Of a DNA stretch of 64,000 nucleotides, positions 33,651-43,529 are shown one piece after another (within the stretch, counting starts at the first letter, position 1; each line of letters starts with the position of its first letter). This DNA comes from Qipengyuania_B sp965214525 (GTDB taxonomy: Bacteria > Pseudomonadota > Alphaproteobacteria > Sphingomonadales > Sphingomonadaceae). Both the position numbers and the translations under genes were made by a program. The stretch is taken from the NCBI GenBank assembly GCA_965214525.1, contig OZ243959.1:2418001-2482000 (forward strand), read 5' to 3'. Below the pieces are notes generated by a model. It was not told the DNA's origin. It did no database searches and saw nothing but the letters and a program-made list of their open reading frames with translations.

Positions 33651-35842
33651 GTCAGTTTGCTTTCCGGTTTGAGCAGCACTGCGCCCAAGGGCGGGATGGT
33701 CAGCATGGCAGAGGCCGGTTGTCCATGCAGCGGTTCGTCATGCGCGATGATTCGTCCATCGTTGCCCATGTTTGCACCGCCATAATCCCGTGCATCGGAA
33801 TTCAGAACCTCTCGCCAGGTTCCCGCAGCGGGCAGACCCATGCGATAATCGTGTCTCGGCTCCGGCGTCATGTTGAACACTGCCACGATGGGGGGTGCGT
33901 CTGGTGCCCGACGGACAAAGGAATACACGCTGTTCTGCGCGTCGTCGCCGACGATCCAGCGGAACCCGTCGGGATCGCAATCGCGGGCATGCAAAGCCGC
34001 TTCCTCGCGGTACAGCCGGTTCAGATCCCGGGTGATGCGTTGCACCGCTGCGTGTTCCTGACTATCGAGCAGGTGCCACGGCAGGCTTTGATCGTGGTTC
34101 CATTCCTGCTCCATGCCCAACTCGCATCCCATGAATAGCAGTTTCTTGCCCGGCTGCGTCCACAAAAAGGCAAGATAGGATCGCAGATTGGCGAACTTGC
34201 GCCAACGGTCGCCCGGCATCTTGTTCCACAGCGAACCCTTGCCGTGCACGACTTCGTCATGGCTGATCGGCAGGACGTACTTTTCCGACCATGCATAAAC
34301 CATCGGAAAGGTCAGTTCGCCATGGTGCCAGCGGCGGTGGACAGGATCGCGCTCGATGAATTGCAGCGTGTCGTGCATCCAGCCCATGTTCCACTTGTAA
34401 TCGAAACCAAGCCCGCCATCGGAAACGGCAGCGGTCACACCCGGCCATGCGGTGGATTCCTCGGCGATCGTGATGGCCCCCGGGCAGCGCTGTGCCACGG
34501 CTTCGTTCATGGCCTTGAGAAAGGCGACGTTCTCGAGATTTTCTCGCCCACCATGCGCGTTGGGCACCCATTCCCCGGGCTCGCGGCTATAATCGCGGTA
34601 GAGCATGGACGCAACGGCATCGACCCGAAGCCCATCAACATGGAAAGCCTCCAGCCACCAGATCGCCGATGCCAGCAGGAAGCCGGACACCTCGCTACGG
34701 CCCATATTGTAGATGAGTGTGTTCCAGTCCTGATGGAAGCCCTCCTTGGGATCGGCGTGTTCATACAGATGCGTACCGTCGAACTGTGCCAGACCGTGTG
34801 CATCGGTCGGAAAATGGGCGGGCACCCAATCGAGGATGACGCCGATCTCCTCCTGATGGCACGCATCGACGAATGCGGCGAACCCTTCGGGCGTACCGAA
34901 ACGTGCCGATGGAGCGAACTGCGACAGCGGCTGATACCCCCACGACCCGCCGAAGGGATGCTCCGTGATCGGCAGTAATTCGATGTGGGTGAACCCCAAA
35001 TCCTTGATATAGGGGATCAGGCGGTCGGCCAAAGCTCTCCAGCCGAAGGATTCACCGTCCTGGTCTCTCATCCAGGAACCGGCGTGAAGTTCGTAGATCG
35101 CTATCGGTGCATCCGCCGCCTGCCGGGTGCCGCGTCCCTTCATCCATTGATCGTCGGACCATCGAAAATCCGGCTTGGGCGCGACGACCGAGGCAGTGGC
35201 GGGCGGAGCCTCTGTCGCGCGGGCAAGAGGATCGGCTTTCTCGAATACGCCGCCACTGGCTCCCGCAATCTCGAACTTGTAGCGCTCTCCGGCGCTTAGC
35301 CGCGGCACGAACAATTCCCAGACACCCGCCGAATGGCGCAGCCGCATGGGGTGTCGCCGTCCGTCCCAATTGTTGAAGTCGCCGATGACGGAGACGCGTC
35401 TGGCATTGGGCGCCCAGACCGAGAAGGCAACGCCATCGACGCCATCCACCGCGATCGGTTGCGCCCCGAACACCCTGGCAAGTTCCAGATGCCGTCCTTC
35501 GGAAAAAAGATGCAGGTCGTAGTCGGAGATGACCGTGCCAAAACCATAGGGATCCTCGGATACCTGCACGGTGCCGCCTGGCCAGGTGACGCGCAGCGCG
35601 TAGTCGCCTGCGGTCTCCATCGTGCCACTGAACAGCCCGTCCGCCACTTCCTCCAGCTTGGCCTTGACGTTCGCGCGCTTGTCACGTCCGATCGCCTCGA
35701 CTTTCTCCGCGCCCGGCTGGAAGGTGCGGATCGTCACTCCCTTGCCGGTTTCGTGCGGGCCCAACAGGGCAAACGGATCGTCCAGCCGTCCTTCGAGCAG
35801 GGCGGCGGCTGCGCCAGACAGCGTATCGTCGGCATCGGTCAA
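33647..35842 (-). CDS. glgB: 1,4-alpha-glucan branching enzyme
   Basis: A 731-residue GH13_9 enzyme that makes alpha-1,6 branches. An N1 module (P-F-A-L-L-G-P-H) and CBM48 (F-S-V-W-A-P-N-A and G-D-F-N-N-W-D-G) precede the barrel with nucleophile Asp408 in L-R-V-D-A-V-A-S-M-L-Y-R-D-Y and acid Glu461 in I-A-E-E-S-T. These are three residues off E. coli Asp405 and Glu458, with the same 53-residue spacing. In the GlgE pathway GlgB branches the maltose-built chains. It overlaps treS/mak upstream and glgX downstream (both ATGA). Confidence 0.96.
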   Translation of the reverse strand: MTDADDTLSGAAAALLEGRLDDPFALLGPHETGKGVTIRTFQPGAEKVEAIGRDKRANVKAKLEEVADGLFSGTMETAGDYALRVTWPGGTVQVSEDPYGFGTVISDYDLHLFSEGRHLELARVFGAQPIAVDGVDGVAFSVWAPNARRVSVIGDFNNWDGRRHPMRLRHSAGVWELFVPRLSAGERYKFEIAGASGGVFEKADPLARATEAPPATASVVAPKPDFRWSDDQWMKGRGTRQAADAPIAIYELHAGSWMRDQDGESFGWRALADRLIPYIKDLGFTHIELLPITEHPFGGSWGYQPLSQFAPSARFGTPEGFAAFVDACHQEEIGVILDWVPAHFPTDAHGLAQFDGTHLYEHADPKEGFHQDWNTLIYNMGRSEVSGFLLASAIWWLEAFHVDGLRVDAVASMLYRDYSREPGEWVPNAHGGRENLENVAFLKAMNEAVAQRCPGAITIAEESTAWPGVTAAVSDGGLGFDYKWNMGWMHDTLQFIERDPVHRRWHHGELTFPMVYAWSEKYVLPISHDEVVHGKGSLWNKMPGDRWRKFANLRSYLAFLWTQPGKKLLFMGCELGMEQEWNHDQSLPWHLLDSQEHAAVQRITRDLNRLYREEAALHARDCDPDGFRWIVGDDAQNSVYSFVRRAPDAPPIVAVFNMTPEPRHDYRMGLPAAGTWREVLNSDARDYGGANMGNDGRIIAHDEPLHGQPASAMLTIPPLGAVLLKPESKLT

Positions 35843-38800
35843 TTCGGTTCTCCGGAAATCATGCGCTCAGCGACGCGGACCAGTCCTTCGGCGGGAACGC
35901 CGACCCAATCGGGCCGGTTCGCCAGTTCGTAGGACACTTCGTAGGCGGCCTTTTCGAGGATGAAGAGATCAAGCAATGGATCGTTGCGGCCACCCTTGCC
36001 CTCGCGGACCTCGCTGTAGCCTGACAGGAACGCTTCGACTGAACGGCGGCGGAACTCGCCGACGCCTTCTTCCGCGCGCGCTTCCCAGGTATCCGAAGCA
36101 GCCGGAGCATTCCGCAATGCGACGGCTGCGGCATAATCGAACGAGCGAACCATCCCCGCGACGTCGCGCAGGCAAATGTCCTTCGCACGGCGCTCCTCAA
36201 GGGGACGGGTAGGTTCGCCCTCGAAATCGATGATCATCACATCGTCGCCGGTTACCAGGACCTGCCCAAGATGTAGGTCGCCGTGGATGCGCGTGCGCTT
36301 GCGCCCTTCGGCCTGCCGGGCCACCTCACCGATCCGGTCGACCAGCCGGTCGCGATGATCGAGGAGGAAGCCTAAATGCTCTTGCTCCGTCTGCGCGAGA
36401 TCCGCCTTGCGCAAACCCGCAAGAGCCTTGTCAAACTCGCCCTTTATCCGAGCCCCCAACCGGTTTGCGTCTTCCAGAGGAACGGTTTCGGGTGAGAACG
36501 CGGTATCCCCGGTTTCCCTGGCCAGGACCACATGCATTTGTGCAAGGCGCCTGCCCAGATTGCCGGCGAAGTTCTCGAAGTTCGAGAATGTCCAGTTGGT
36601 GTCGTTAGCCAATCGTTCCAGCGCGGCCAGTGTCCATTGCCAGCCATCGCCCTGATTGTAGACGAACGCCTGCGCAAGCATCACCAGCGTTTCATTGCCA
36701 TCGACCAGGCGCGTTGCCGTGCCCATGATCGGGGCGACATTCTCAAAGCCCTGAGCCGCCAGATAGCCGACCATTTCCGCATCGGGGTGGATGCCCGGGG
36801 CAAGCTTGCGCAGCAGCTTCAGCACGACCTGTTGCCCCACGATCATGGTGCTGTTGGATTGCTCGGCTGCTATCCATTCCGGCTCCGCCGACGGATCGCA
36901 CTCGTAATTCGGGGTGGCCGAGAACCGCAACGTGCCGGCGGTATCCTCGACGCTCGCGCCGTCTTGCATGGCGTTGAGCGCTGATTGAGCGAACGCAGCC
37001 AGCGCGAACCCGTCTGTCAGCAAGCCGACATGCCGTTCGCGTCGCACGCGCGCCATGGCGAGGTTGGAAGCAAAGGGGCCATTCTGCGCCCCCTCCCAAG
37101 CGATGCCGAACGGCAGGGAGTATCGCGCCGTCCCGGTCTGCGTCGTGATCGCCACTTCGCCCAGCAACAGGTCTTTTGCTCCTGGCATCGGCGTTGCCGC
37201 AACCAGCGCAACGTTTTGGATGGCTTCATCCTTCGCGCCGAACCATCGGCGATGGCCTATGTATTCGGGCAGGATGTCGCTCTCCAGCATGCGCTTGCTG
37301 TCGCCCGCCGTGATATCGGCAAGCTGCGGTCGCAGGACGAACGTATGGCGTTCCACCTCGATGCCCGGAGCAGTCGTTGCCCAATCCGGGGAATCAGCCC
37401 GGTCGCTCAATTTGAACCACAAAAACCCGTAAGGCGGCAAGGTCAGCAGATAGGGCAATTGGCCAATGGCGGGGAACGCCGCTCCGCCCGAGAGTTCGAC
37501 CGGGGTGAACCCGGCATAATCGTGCAGGTCCAACTCGACAGCCTGCGCGGTGCGCGACAGGTTGGAGACGCACAATATGGTTTCGCCCTCCCATTGCCGC
37601 GTATAGGCAAGAATGCGGCGGTTTGCAGGCCGCAGGAATGTCTGGGTACCGCGTCCGAATGCCTGATGCTCCTTGCGCACAGCCAGCATCCGCTTGGTCC
37701 AGTTCAACAGCGAATGCCGATCACGTTCCTGCGCTTCGACATTGACCGCGGTGAAGCCATACAACGGATCCTGGATGGGCGGCAGGGTGAGGGAAGCCGG
37801 ATCGGCTTTCGAGAACCCGCCATTCCTGTCCGGCGACCATTGCATGGGCGTGCGCACCCCGTCGCGATCGCCCAGGAAGATATTGTCCCCCATGCCGATC
37901 TCGTCACCGTAATACAGCACCGGCGTTCCCGGCATGGTCAACAGCAATGCGTTCATCAGTTCGATGCGCCGCCGGTCGCGTTCCATCAATGGTGCAAGCC
38001 TCCGGCGAATGCCCAGATTGATGCGAGCACGCCGATCTGCGGCATAGGTATCCCACAGATAGTCCCGCTCCGCATCCGTGACCATCTCCAGCGTTAGTTC
38101 GTCGTGATTACGCAGGAAGATAGCCCATTGCGCGTCCTTCGGGATGTCTGGTGTCTGGCGCATTATGTCGGTGATCGGGAAGCGGTCTTCCTGCGCCACG
38201 GCCATATACATGCGCGGCATCAGCGGGAAGTGGAACGCCATGTGGCATTCGTCTGTCCTGCCGTCCTTCTCGCCAAAATATTGCTGGGTATCCTCGGGCC
38301 ACATATTGGCCTCCGCCAACAGCATCTTGCCCTCGTAATGGGCATCGAGGTCGTTGCGGATTTTCTTCAGGACATCGTGCGTTTCGGCAAGGTTCTCGTT
38401 CGAAGTTCCGTCCCGCTCGATCAGATAGGGGATCGCATCCAGTCGCAGCCCGTCGATGCCGGCATCGAGCCAGAAATGCATGACGGACAACACTTCGTCC
38501 AGCACCTTCGGATTGTCGAAGTTAAGGTCGGGTTGGTGGGAATAGAAGCGGTGCCAGAAATATGCTCCCGCCTCTTCGTCCCAGGTCCAGTTGGATTTTT
38601 CGGTATCCAGGAAGATGATGCGCGTGCCCGAATAAAGCTTGTCGTCATCGGACCAGACGTAGAACTCACGTTCCGGACTTCCCGGCGGGGCCTTGCGCGC
38701 AGCCTGAAACCAGGGATGTTTGTCGCTGGTGTGATTGATGATGAGTTCGGTGATTACTCGCAGGCCGCGTTCGTGCGCAGCGTCGATGAATGCCCGCGCC

Positions 38801-39090
38801 TGCTCCATCGTGCCGTAATCGGGCGAGACGTCCTCGTATTCCGATATGTCGTAGCCGTCGTCGCGCCGGGGCGAGGGATAGAACGGCAGCAGCCAGATGG
38901 CGGTCACGCCAAGATCGGCGATGTAATCCAGCTTCTGCATCAGGCCTGCGAAATCGCCGATCCCATCGTCGTTGGAATCGAAAAAGCTCTTGACGTGGAC
39001 CTGATAGATTACCGCGTCCTTGTACCAATAGGGATCGCCTGCGCTGGAAACAGTCGCGGACAGGCTTTGCCGGCTCGGTTGTTCGTTCAT
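35839..39090 (-). CDS. treS: trehalose synthase fused to maltokinase
   Basis: A 1083-residue fusion. The TreS half (about 1-550) is a GH13_16 enzyme that isomerises trehalose and maltose: Y-K-D-A-V-I-Y-Q-V-H-V-K-S-F-F, I-N-H-T-S-D-K-H-P-W-F, G-L-R-L-D-A-I-P-Y-L, L-L-A-E-A-N-M-W-P. The C-terminal half (about 590-1083) is a Mak/Pep2 maltokinase with the phosphotransferase signature I-H-G-D-L-H-L-G-Q-V-L and D-F-E-G-E-P, making maltose-1-phosphate from ATP and maltose. Fusing the two would channel maltose directly to GlgE substrate. ATG at 39090 overlaps the glgE stop. The fusion occurs in other proteobacteria; mycobacteria use separate proteins in a complex. Confidence 0.95.
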   Translation of the reverse strand: MNEQPSRQSLSATVSSAGDPYWYKDAVIYQVHVKSFFDSNDDGIGDFAGLMQKLDYIADLGVTAIWLLPFYPSPRRDDGYDISEYEDVSPDYGTMEQARAFIDAAHERGLRVITELIINHTSDKHPWFQAARKAPPGSPEREFYVWSDDDKLYSGTRIIFLDTEKSNWTWDEEAGAYFWHRFYSHQPDLNFDNPKVLDEVLSVMHFWLDAGIDGLRLDAIPYLIERDGTSNENLAETHDVLKKIRNDLDAHYEGKMLLAEANMWPEDTQQYFGEKDGRTDECHMAFHFPLMPRMYMAVAQEDRFPITDIMRQTPDIPKDAQWAIFLRNHDELTLEMVTDAERDYLWDTYAADRRARINLGIRRRLAPLMERDRRRIELMNALLLTMPGTPVLYYGDEIGMGDNIFLGDRDGVRTPMQWSPDRNGGFSKADPASLTLPPIQDPLYGFTAVNVEAQERDRHSLLNWTKRMLAVRKEHQAFGRGTQTFLRPANRRILAYTRQWEGETILCVSNLSRTAQAVELDLHDYAGFTPVELSGGAAFPAIGQLPYLLTLPPYGFLWFKLSDRADSPDWATTAPGIEVERHTFVLRPQLADITAGDSKRMLESDILPEYIGHRRWFGAKDEAIQNVALVAATPMPGAKDLLLGEVAITTQTGTARYSLPFGIAWEGAQNGPFASNLAMARVRRERHVGLLTDGFALAAFAQSALNAMQDGASVEDTAGTLRFSATPNYECDPSAEPEWIAAEQSNSTMIVGQQVVLKLLRKLAPGIHPDAEMVGYLAAQGFENVAPIMGTATRLVDGNETLVMLAQAFVYNQGDGWQWTLAALERLANDTNWTFSNFENFAGNLGRRLAQMHVVLARETGDTAFSPETVPLEDANRLGARIKGEFDKALAGLRKADLAQTEQEHLGFLLDHRDRLVDRIGEVARQAEGRKRTRIHGDLHLGQVLVTGDDVMIIDFEGEPTRPLEERRAKDICLRDVAGMVRSFDYAAAVALRNAPAASDTWEARAEEGVGEFRRRSVEAFLSGYSEVREGKGGRNDPLLDLFILEKAAYEVSYELANRPDWVGVPAEGLVRVAERMISGEPN

Positions 39091-41105
39091 GCGGCGCCTC
39101 CTGTTGGCTTGGTCAGCTTCCAGACACGGAACGGCTCGTCCGGGTCGAGCGCGATATGCTGATGCTTCCCGTGCCATTCGAAGCGATAGCCGCCGAACAG
39201 ATCTTCGACCGCGATGCTGTCATCATCGCCCAAGCCAAATTCCCAAAGGGGCACCTCGTAGTCGCATTCCTGCGCGTTGTGCGGGTCGAGGCTGACCATC
39301 ACCATGATCATATTCGCATTGCCGGGCGCGGGTTTGCCGTACCAGATGATATTGTCATTGTAAGCCAGATAGAAGCGGGTGTTCAGATGCGTCTGCAATG
39401 CCTCGTTTTCGCGCCGCAGCAAATTCAGCCGGGTGATATCTTCGACGATATCGTTAGGCGAACGCCATGCGCGCGGGCGGATCTCGAACTTCTCGCTGTC
39501 AAGATACTCTTCCTTCCCCAAGCCAAGCGGCGTCGCGTCGCAGAGTTCGAACCCCGAATAGACACCCCATAGCCCGCTCAGCGTCGATGCCAGAGCGGCG
39601 CGGATACGGTGCGCGGGCCGGCCGCCGGTCTGCAGATAGAACGGGTTGATATCGGGAGTATTGACGAAGAAATGCGGACGGTAGAAATCCTTGGGTGCCT
39701 CGGTCGTCAGCTCGGTGATGTAATCGATGAGTTCCTGCTTGTCGTTCCGCCAGGTGAAATAGGTGTAGCTTTGCGAAAAGCCGACCTTGGCGAGGCGATA
39801 CATCATGGTGGGGCGGGTAAAGGCTTCGGACAGGAAGATGACCTCGGGATGGCGACTGCGGACCTCGTTGATCATCCACTCCCAGAAGGGCAGCGGTTTG
39901 GTGTGCGGGTTATCGACGCGGAAGGTCTTCACCCCATGCCCCACCCACAGCAACACCACATCGCGCAAAGCTTCCCATAGGCCGGGCACCGCGTCCGGTC
40001 CGTAGAAGTCCACGTTGACGATATCCTGATATTTCTTGGGCGGATTCTCCGCATATTTCATGCTGCCATCCGGCCGCCAGGCGAACCAGCCGGGATGTTC
40101 CTCCAGCCACGGATGATCGGGCGCCGCCTGGATCGCGAAGTCTAGCGCGATCTCCAACCCATGCTCGGCCGCCGCCTTAACCAACCGATCGAAGTCCTCA
40201 AAAGTGCCAAGTTCCGGATGGATGGCATCGTGCCCGCCTTCTGCACTGCCGATCGCATAAGGGCTGCCCGGATCGCCTTGAGCGGGCGTCAGGGTGTTGT
40301 TCGGACCTTTTCGGTTCTTGGTGCCGATGGGATGGATTGGCGGAAAATACAGCGTGTCGAAGCCCATGTCGCGCACCCGCGGCAAATGCTCGATTACGTC
40401 GGCAAAGGTGCCGTGCCGGGGCGAAACGCCGTATTCTGGAACAGGGGTCATGGAGCGGGGGAACAGTTCGTACCAGGATGAAAAGCGCGCTGCCAATCGC
40501 TCGGCATCCACGACTATGGCATCGCTGGTGATGGAATGGGGCCGGTCGTCGGCAGCATCCATCAGCGATGCAAGCTCGTCATCCAGCAGCAACGACGCAC
40601 TATCGCCTGTTGCCTTCTCGAGCGTTGCGAGCATCTTTTTCAGCGCCGTCGCGGTCTTGCCTTTGGCGCGGCCAGCCGCTTCCTCGATCAGCGCGCGCCC
40701 TTCCATGTGATCGACGGGTTGCGCGACGTCGGCATCCAGCTTCTTGCGGAAGTCGCGCCGGAACCCGCCGAACCGGTCGAGCCAGCCAGTGACCTTGAAT
40801 TCGTGGCGTCCCATTTGCCCCAGCGTAAAACCCGCCAGGAAACGATCGTTCGGCAACTGTCCCATACGAATGGCTTGCCATGTCTTCACGCCGGCCGCGC
40901 GCCAATGCAGTTCGGCGGCCAATTGTTCGTGACCGTCAGCAAACACCGTCGCCTGGACCTTCACCATGTCTCCCACGACCCGCTTGACCGGAAAGTCACC
41001 GCCATCGACGCGGGGCGCAATATCCTCGATGACCAGCCGGGGAAGTGCGCGCAAAGGGCTGGAGGACTGTCGAGCGGTATCCGTTTTGGAGGATGTTCGA
41101 TTCAT
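39087..41105 (-). CDS. glgE: maltose-1-phosphate maltosyltransferase
   Basis: A 672-residue GH13_3 enzyme that extends alpha-1,4-glucans with maltosyl units from maltose-1-phosphate. An N-terminal dimer/all-alpha region precedes the barrel with L-Y-F-P-P-I-H-P-I-G, nucleophile Asp398 in F-R-V-D-N-P-H-T-K-P and acid Glu427 in L-S-E-A-F-T. The 29-residue spacing is that of Streptomyces GlgE (Asp394, Glu423). ATG at 41105 is chosen by length; an in-frame ATG at 41183 would add 26 unusual residues. It is the first gene of the seven-gene operon and overlaps treS/mak by four bases. Confidence 0.95.
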   Translation of the reverse strand: MNRTSSKTDTARQSSSPLRALPRLVIEDIAPRVDGGDFPVKRVVGDMVKVQATVFADGHEQLAAELHWRAAGVKTWQAIRMGQLPNDRFLAGFTLGQMGRHEFKVTGWLDRFGGFRRDFRKKLDADVAQPVDHMEGRALIEEAAGRAKGKTATALKKMLATLEKATGDSASLLLDDELASLMDAADDRPHSITSDAIVVDAERLAARFSSWYELFPRSMTPVPEYGVSPRHGTFADVIEHLPRVRDMGFDTLYFPPIHPIGTKNRKGPNNTLTPAQGDPGSPYAIGSAEGGHDAIHPELGTFEDFDRLVKAAAEHGLEIALDFAIQAAPDHPWLEEHPGWFAWRPDGSMKYAENPPKKYQDIVNVDFYGPDAVPGLWEALRDVVLLWVGHGVKTFRVDNPHTKPLPFWEWMINEVRSRHPEVIFLSEAFTRPTMMYRLAKVGFSQSYTYFTWRNDKQELIDYITELTTEAPKDFYRPHFFVNTPDINPFYLQTGGRPAHRIRAALASTLSGLWGVYSGFELCDATPLGLGKEEYLDSEKFEIRPRAWRSPNDIVEDITRLNLLRRENEALQTHLNTRFYLAYNDNIIWYGKPAPGNANMIMVMVSLDPHNAQECDYEVPLWEFGLGDDDSIAVEDLFGGYRFEWHGKHQHIALDPDEPFRVWKLTKPTGGAA

Positions 41106-41352
41106 GTGCAATTTACCGTATAGCGTAGGTTCGAAGGGGTTGCAGCAAGGGTAGGCCGCTAATCGCGACCCGCCGTCGTTCAATCGGATCGGCCGATTGG
41201 CCGTTGTTCAGGCAGGAGGATGACTTGCGCTTTGGCCAAGCAACGAGCGGATTGGTTTCAACCAAGGCGGCTTTCTGCACGAGAAGAACGAGGGACGGGT
41301 TCTTTTCCTCAACACCATTGAACCGCGCATCGTTCCGAAAAGCCGAAAAAGG
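41106..41352 (-). promoter_or_regulatory. presumed promoter/leader region of the glgE-treY operon
   Basis: 247 bases separate the upstream GT2 stop from glgE, the only large gap in this stretch of the minus strand, so the operon promoter most likely sits here. I could not identify a specific -35/-10 pair or operator. A 6-bp inverted repeat (AAGAAC/GTTCTT) at 41284-41304 is the only visible structure. Confidence 0.3.
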
Positions 41353-42300
41353 TTAGGCGCGGACGCTTTGCGCGCCCGTTTTCGCGGGCATCTCAGGGAC
41401 ATCTTGCCGGTGCAACATTCGGTTCGCCCCCCGGTCGAGCAATTGGCCGATACGCTGCGTCCATGTCGGATCGACGCGCCGCATTCCGTTCCGCGCGCGC
41501 TCGTTCAGTTCGGGAAAATCCACGGCGTCCTGCGCAATCAGGCTGTAAGCGCGGTTCAGGGCCATCCTGAAATCATCGATATTGTCGCGTTCTTTCAGGC
41601 GCCGCTCAATCCGTTCTACGACTGCCAACCGGTTATCGATGGCCTTTTGCGTGAAGCGGCGTGCGCTGAGCGACACCTGTCCCTCGGGAAGCCGGCGGTA
41701 ATATGCCATGCCGCCCGCCGTGCGTATGAACGGTACGCCTTCGACCAGCGCGCGCATGACCAGATCGCCGTCATCGTTCGTATAGGAGGTCGGATCCCAT
41801 CCGCCGCTGCGTTCGTAGGCTGTTGCCGACCAAAGGACGGCGCAAGGCGGGTGATACCAGCCCGTCAGCCACGCCGACAGAGCTGATTGACCCGCCCGTC
41901 GCGGATAGCACGAGGCGGGGCGCACCTGCCATTCGCCGTCGATCTGCTCGTAACGCTGCCACGGGCATGCCGCTATGGCTCCGGGGTGGCAATGCAGCAC
42001 GGCCTCCAGTTCTTCGAGGACGGTTGGGCCAAGCAGATCGTCCGCATCAAGGAACATCAAGGCATCGCCGGTTGCTGCCGCGCGCCCGGTCAAGCGGGCT
42101 ATAGCAGCGCCTGGGACGGGCTCGTGCAGCACCTGCACGCGCTCGCCGAAGCTCGCGGCAATATCCGCGGTCCGGTCGGTCGAGTTGTTGTCCACCAGCA
42201 CGATCTCGTCCGGTAGCCGGGTTTGGGCAAAGACAGACCGCAGGGTTTCATCCAGGAACTCCTGGGCATTGAAAGCGGGCATGACGATGGAGATTTTCAT
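41353..42300 (-). CDS. family 2 glycosyltransferase
   Basis: 315 residues with a GT-A fold: K-I-S-I-V-M-P-A-F-N-A at the N-terminus, nucleotide-site D-N-N-S-T-D-R-T (about 35-42) and the metal-binding F-L-D-A-D-D (about 84-89). A family-2 C-terminal half follows without membrane segments, so it is a soluble or peripheral enzyme. The ATG at 42300 overlaps the stop of the GT61 gene (ATGA), so the two are co-translated. It belongs to the surface-glycan cluster; donor and acceptor are unknown. Confidence 0.85.
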   Translation of the reverse strand: MKISIVMPAFNAQEFLDETLRSVFAQTRLPDEIVLVDNNSTDRTADIAASFGERVQVLHEPVPGAAIARLTGRAAATGDALMFLDADDLLGPTVLEELEAVLHCHPGAIAACPWQRYEQIDGEWQVRPASCYPRRAGQSALSAWLTGWYHPPCAVLWSATAYERSGGWDPTSYTNDDGDLVMRALVEGVPFIRTAGGMAYYRRLPEGQVSLSARRFTQKAIDNRLAVVERIERRLKERDNIDDFRMALNRAYSLIAQDAVDFPELNERARNGMRRVDPTWTQRIGQLLDRGANRMLHRQDVPEMPAKTGAQSVRA

Positions 42301-43529
42301 GTGTGCGCGCTGTCCCTCATGTGCGGTGTCCGGGCCATCGATGCCTCCATCTGCGCGAGCGCCTCTCGAATGGCTGACGGTTCCACCGTCATGTCGCGCT
42401 GCAAGGGATGCAAATCGCTTTCGACCTGTTGCGCGGCAACCAAGCCGTAACGGAGGTTCATCGCGCAGGCCAGCGCATAAAAATTGGGGTTGGGAAAGCC
42501 GAGCCAGGCAATCTCCAGCACGTGCGTTCCCGGAGGGCAAAAGATCATGTTCGTAAGCCCCGCCCCGTGCGGAGCGGCCAAGGCCGCCGTTTCCGCCATC
42601 AGTTGCATCTGTGTCTCGAAGTCGAGCTTCTCCATGAAAACCCGCTCGAATCCTGCCTCTGCGAACATGGGCCAGATGGCATCCTCGTTCGCGAGACGAC
42701 GGATACCGGCCTTCGCACGGCTGATATAGATGCGCCGGGTCGCGGGTTGCCCCCGTTCAGGAACCAACGCATCGCGGACGGGCCGCAGCAATTCCCCCCG
42801 GAAGCGGTCGGTGCTCCATAGGTCCAGGCGGTCGATCTGCAACACCTCGCCGGTGGTAAAGGTCTTGAAAGCGCCCGGGTCCAGACCCAGCATCGCCAGC
42901 GATGTACGGGCAGTCTCGGGCAATTCGTCCGGCAGCAGGACATCTGCCAATTCTCCCCGCGCCTGTAACAGGACAAGCTTGGGCAAATGAGCGGTCAGCC
43001 AATGCGAATGATTGTCGAACGAGCGCTCGCACAGCCAAGTGGCGCGTTGCAGTCGTCGGACGGGCGGTTCGCTGCGTAGAATCTGGGCGTGGACCGGCCG
43101 GAACACGATTTCGCGCATGTTGATGGCCCGGCCATCGCCAGTCAGCACGGCGGGGTAGAATTGCCCGTCCCCGTCGCGGGCCGTAATCACCTGGGCATTG
43201 CGGATAGTCGCGCGATAAGTCGGATCGCTCCGCCGTGCCGGCACGTCGTGCATCGAATATCCCCACCACCCGCGATCTGCAGGCAAAGATTGCCGATCCG
43301 CCACGTTGAACGGCAGGGGATTGTCGGCAACCGCTTCGGCGTGCACGAGATCGAGGCTATCGTTGCTCGACCCGGCGAGACCGGTGCGCCGGATATGCTC
43401 CATCGGCGTCTCGGCCCGAATATGCCGGTATCCGACCCAGGCGGCCGGCAGCCCCAGATCGACAGCATGCCTCATCGCGGTTGAACCAGCGCCGCGCAGG
43501 ATCGAACGTTTGTTTGAGCTATCGAACAT
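42297..43529 (-). CDS. family 61 (DUF563) glycosyltransferase
   Basis: 410 residues. The C-terminal third has the GT61 core: Y-I-S-R-A-K-A-G-x-R-R-L-A-N-E, a D-F-E-T-Q-M-Q-L-M block, A-A-P-H-G-A-G-L-T-N-M-I-F and the V-L-E-I that follows. GT61 enzymes add sugars such as xylose or GlcNAc in plants and animals; bacterial members occur in polysaccharide loci with unknown donors. It is divergent from the flippase gene and coupled to the downstream GT2. Confidence 0.82.
   Translation of the reverse strand: MFDSSNKRSILRGAGSTAMRHAVDLGLPAAWVGYRHIRAETPMEHIRRTGLAGSSNDSLDLVHAEAVADNPLPFNVADRQSLPADRGWWGYSMHDVPARRSDPTYRATIRNAQVITARDGDGQFYPAVLTGDGRAINMREIVFRPVHAQILRSEPPVRRLQRATWLCERSFDNHSHWLTAHLPKLVLLQARGELADVLLPDELPETARTSLAMLGLDPGAFKTFTTGEVLQIDRLDLWSTDRFRGELLRPVRDALVPERGQPATRRIYISRAKAGIRRLANEDAIWPMFAEAGFERVFMEKLDFETQMQLMAETAALAAPHGAGLTNMIFCPPGTHVLEIAWLGFPNPNFYALACAMNLRYGLVAAQQVESDLHPLQRDMTVEPSAIREALAQMEASMARTPHMRDSAHT

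Noticed and set aside
36985..39162. Two plus-strand frames of 370 and 352 codons opposite the treS/maltokinase gene
   Set aside because: Antisense shadows of a gene with complete TreS and kinase motifs.
41284..41304. AAGAAC/GTTCTT inverted repeat upstream of glgE as a terminator
   Set aside because: The stem is only 6 bp, and on the minus strand, where the genes run, no T-run follows.
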